Of a DNA stretch of 64,000 bases, positions 61,849-64,000 are shown piece after piece. The stretch comes from Bacteroides sp. Its GTDB lineage: Bacteria > Bacillota > Clostridia > Oscillospirales > Acutalibacteraceae. The notes beneath the pieces were generated by a model. That model was not told where the DNA came from, ran no database searches, and saw only the letters and a program-made list of their open reading frames with translations. The stretch is from positions 62,001 to 126,000 of the forward strand of contig JAMPEQ010000008.1 of assembly GCA_023665085.1 (NCBI GenBank), read 5' to 3'. The stretch's first letter is position 1; each line of letters begins with the position of its first letter. A program made the position numbers and the translations under genes.

Positions 61849-62436
61849 TTATTGTTTAAGCATACTGTAAACACATTCAAGCAAAATCAATGCAAGCACA
61901 ATATTTATAGGTTTGAAATGCTTTTTATATACCTTTTGAAGCAAAGCACCTAACCCTACCCAAGTTAGTGTTGCAATCGTGCCTATTGTTGCAATAATCA
62001 GTTCAAATATTAAAAGAACACCTAATGATGTACTGTAATCGGTAATGTATCCTGTTAATGCTGTAATTCCGAAAAGATATATTTTTACATTCACAAATTG
62101 CAGTAAAAAGCCTTTTAAAAATGATGCTGATTTTTCAGTATTTTCTTCTTCAGGTTTACTGACTGCAATATGAATTGCAAGCCATAATATGTAAGCCGCA
62201 CCGATATATTTCATAACGCCAAGGACATTTGGCAGAAAAGTACTGACGCAAAACACAAATACTGCACAAAGAATCTGAACAACATAATATCCTGTAAATA
62301 TTCCCATAAAAAGCGGTTTACCCTTTTTCGGTCCATAATTGGCAACCGTATTGAGCGCAAGTATATTACCCGGTCCCGGAGTAAAAGCATTGATAACTGA
62401 ATAAATTAAAAAATTTCCTATGACAAATGCAGACAT
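61849..62436 (-). CDS. LysE/RhtB-family amino-acid exporter
   Basis: 195 residues, six predicted helices. The family N-terminal mark FTPGPGNILALNTVANYGPKKG is present, followed by GAAYILWLAIHIA and LKGFLLQFVNVKIYLFGITAL. Exports amino acids or analogues. ATG 62436 has SD GGAGGG 6 bases upstream. It lies 24 bases before serC in an operon, pointing to export of a product made by the neighbouring aminotransferases. Confidence 0.88.
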   Translation of the reverse strand: MSAFVIGNFLIYSVINAFTPGPGNILALNTVANYGPKKGKPLFMGIFTGYYVVQILCAVFVFCVSTFLPNVLGVMKYIGAAYILWLAIHIAVSKPEEENTEKSASFLKGFLLQFVNVKIYLFGITALTGYITDYSTSLGVLLIFELIIATIGTIATLTWVGLGALLQKVYKKHFKPINIVLALILLECVYSMLKQ

Positions 62437-62511
62437 AAGCATCCCTCCTGTTTGAATTATTATATATCAAATCAAAACATTATAGGTAATACTTATTTTA
62501 TATGCTATGCC

Positions 62512-62526
62512 ATAGGAAATTCCTAT
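62512..62526. promoter_or_regulatory. Palindromic operator-like site upstream of the exporter
   Basis: ATAGGAAATTCCTAT is a perfect 15-base palindrome (centre A), 76 bases before the exporter start. A related half, TAGGTAATACTTA, lies at about 62483-62495. It looks like a regulator site; the regulator is not in the window. Confidence 0.45.
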
Positions 62527-62556
62527 ATTTAATATACTATTTACTCAAAGCGAAAA

Positions 62557-64000
62557 TCAGATTTTAACACAATTTTTGAATACTCTTTCAAATCTTACAA
62601 GCAGGTCATCAACCATCTCATCTGTATATGCTGCTGATAAGTATAATCTTGAGCCTGCAAGTGTAACAATACCCTCTGCCATATAAGCAGCACCCATATG
62701 CTGCATTTCTTTCTGACGGATACCTGTTTGCTTTAAAGTATTGATAATTGTCCACGGGTGTTTCCAGTCAACCTTAAAGTGCATTGTGCCGACTGTGTCA
62801 AGGTGACAGATTGAACCCTGATTAAAGCATACAAACGGAAGATTATATTTATCTATCAGCACATTAAGACCCTTGACGAGCTTGTCAGCCATTCTGCCTG
62901 CGTGATAACAAGCATCCCTCTTTTCAATTTCACAAATTGTATAATATCCTGCACAGCACGAAACAGGTGTAGCAGCCATTGTACCACCGCACATTGCCTT
63001 ATGAATTTTCTTGCCCTCTGCCTTATCAAGACCTGCACCAAGATATTTCATAACCTCTTTATGTCCGCCGATACCGCCTGCACCGGGATAACCACCTGCG
63101 ATAATTTTACCGAAAATTGTAAGATCAGGATCAATTCCAAAATAGCCCTGTGCACCTGATGTTCCGATACGGAAGCCTGTAACAACCTCATCAAAGACAA
63201 GGAGTGCACCATACTTTTTGCAGAGTGCTGCAGCACCCTGTAGGAATTCTTTGCTTAAAGGTCTTGTACCTGATTCAGGACCGACAGGCTCCATAAATAC
63301 AGCTGCTGTGCCGCCACGGAATTTATTTAAAATGAGTTTCTTCTCAAGGTCTTTAAGATCGTTAGGGAAAAATTCCTGTGTATGCTTAAATACAAACATC
63401 GGCACACCGTGTGACTGCAGATTCTTTGTACCGGGTACACGAATACCCCAGGCGAGCTGATCTGACCAGCCGTGGTAAGCACCACCCATTTTCAAAATAT
63501 TTTTGTGTCCTGTTGCTAAACGAGATACTCTTATCGCAACCATACACGCTTCAGTACCTGAGCCGAGCATACGGAACATTTCTACTGAAGGTACACACTC
63601 GCTGATTTTCTTGGCAAGCTTGTATTCATATTCGTGGAAAAGACCTGTTGACGGTCCGCAGTCATCAAGAAGTTCTTTAACCTTTTCTTTTACGACATCA
63701 TCATTCGAGCCAAGCATTGTAGCTCCGCCTGCCTGCAGAAGGTCATAGTATTCATTTCCGTCAATGTCATAAAGCTTAGCACCCTTCGCCTTTGTGATTA
63801 CAATAGGGAAAGGATAATTAAATGCTAAATTATGCTGAACACCACCTGGGATAACCTCTTTAGCATCTGTTATCATCGCCTTTGATTTTTTACATTTCTT
63901 CTCAAAATACTCTTCCTCATACTTTTTCAAAGCATCAGGGCTGATAGAATAAATCGGCTTTTTGATAAGCTCATCTAACTGTTTGGTGACCTTATCTGCA
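62557..64000 (-). CDS. Class III PLP aminotransferase/aminomutase, GSA-aminomutase-like (partial)
   Basis: About 480 residues visible; the frame stays open to the window edge, so the start lies outside. Features: EVIPGGVQHNLAFNYPFP, AKLYDIDGNEYYDLLQAGG, MLGSGTEACMVAIRVSRLATG, AYHGWSDQL, VFDEVVTGFRIG and the PLP lysine in IFGKIIAGGYPGA. It belongs with glutamate-1-semialdehyde aminomutase-like enzymes, but no heme genes are near. The context (exporter, SerC, ArgD-like) suggests a role in a specialised amino-acid pathway. Confidence 0.85.
   Translation of the reverse strand, partial: ADKVTKQLDELIKKPIYSISPDALKKYEEEYFEKKCKKSKAMITDAKEVIPGGVQHNLAFNYPFPIVITKAKGAKLYDIDGNEYYDLLQAGGATMLGSNDDVVKEKVKELLDDCGPSTGLFHEYEYKLAKKISECVPSVEMFRMLGSGTEACMVAIRVSRLATGHKNILKMGGAYHGWSDQLAWGIRVPGTKNLQSHGVPMFVFKHTQEFFPNDLKDLEKKLILNKFRGGTAAVFMEPVGPESGTRPLSKEFLQGAAALCKKYGALLVFDEVVTGFRIGTSGAQGYFGIDPDLTIFGKIIAGGYPGAGGIGGHKEVMKYLGAGLDKAEGKKIHKAMCGGTMAATPVSCCAGYYTICEIEKRDACYHAGRMADKLVKGLNVLIDKYNLPFVCFNQGSICHLDTVGTMHFKVDWKHPWTIINTLKQTGIRQKEMQHMGAAYMAEGIVTLAGSRLYLSAAYTDEMVDDLLVRFERVFKNCVKI

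Noticed and set aside
1-64000. CRISPR arrays, rRNA and tRNA genes
   Set aside because: No regularly spaced repeats and no conserved tRNA or rRNA signatures were found on reading through the window.

Overview
The window is a low-GC (roughly 35-38% by eye) chromosome segment of a gut-type Clostridia bacterium, most like the Ruminococcaceae/Oscillospirales. The reasons are Gram-positive Shine-Dalgarno sequences, sigma-A promoters mostly with 17-bp spacers, ECF vitamin transporters, a solitary TnpV, an FN3/Ig-type secreted protein and many intracellular glycosidases (GH2, GH3, GH43, GH95, DUF5054). No tRNA, rRNA, CRISPR array or intact transposase was seen.

Layout. 1-6863: end of htpG, a secreted transglutaminase-like protein, nfeD plus an SPFH protein, and greA-lysS; LysS carries a tandem YegP/DUF1508 N-terminus. 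7079-13238: an SGNH protein, then a + strand run ilvD, sortase-like protein lacking the catalytic His, membrane protein, polysaccharide-exporter-type ABC ATPase, GH43-like protein. 13363-22500: GH3 glucosidase, an unknown membrane protein, hisC plus a small membrane protein, and a LysR-linked hydrolase/acetyltransferase locus with a relic divergent promoter. 22479-26829: DUF1893, cupin, MGMT, MFS and GPH sugar symporter genes. 26938-28206: secreted protein, HAAS-like membrane protein and PadR.

28300-34101 is the most unusual region. It is an AT-rich seven-gene operon behind a consensus promoter: TIR-domain protein, coiled-coil protein, MinD/ParA-like ATPase with two C-terminal membrane helices, two unknown soluble proteins, a four-helix membrane protein with a coiled-coil tail, and an OmpA-domain lipoprotein. 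It ends in a strong terminator and looks like an uncharacterised TIR-linked envelope or defence system.

34179-43150: lacZ with a DUF5054 glycosidase-like gene, then an ECF energising module (ecfA1-ecfA2-ecfT plus a methyltransferase) divergent from an S component. 43271-51602: lepA, a nucleotidyltransferase/PqqD pair, rlmD, dus-nagA-trmL, and a thioredoxin-reductase-like flavoprotein without a recognisable NADPH motif. 51657-55178: an iron locus (DtxR-family repressor, two feoA, feoB, Cys-rich membrane peptide) with two operator dyads in and after its promoter. 55267-56746: YjjG-like HAD, then a TPP-type riboswitch with an atypical 3' arm and terminator before thiT. 56842-58923: GH95 with an apparently leaderless promoter. 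59114-59485: solitary tnpV. 59565-64000: a - strand cluster of three PLP aminotransferases and an RhtB-type amino-acid exporter, running off the window end.
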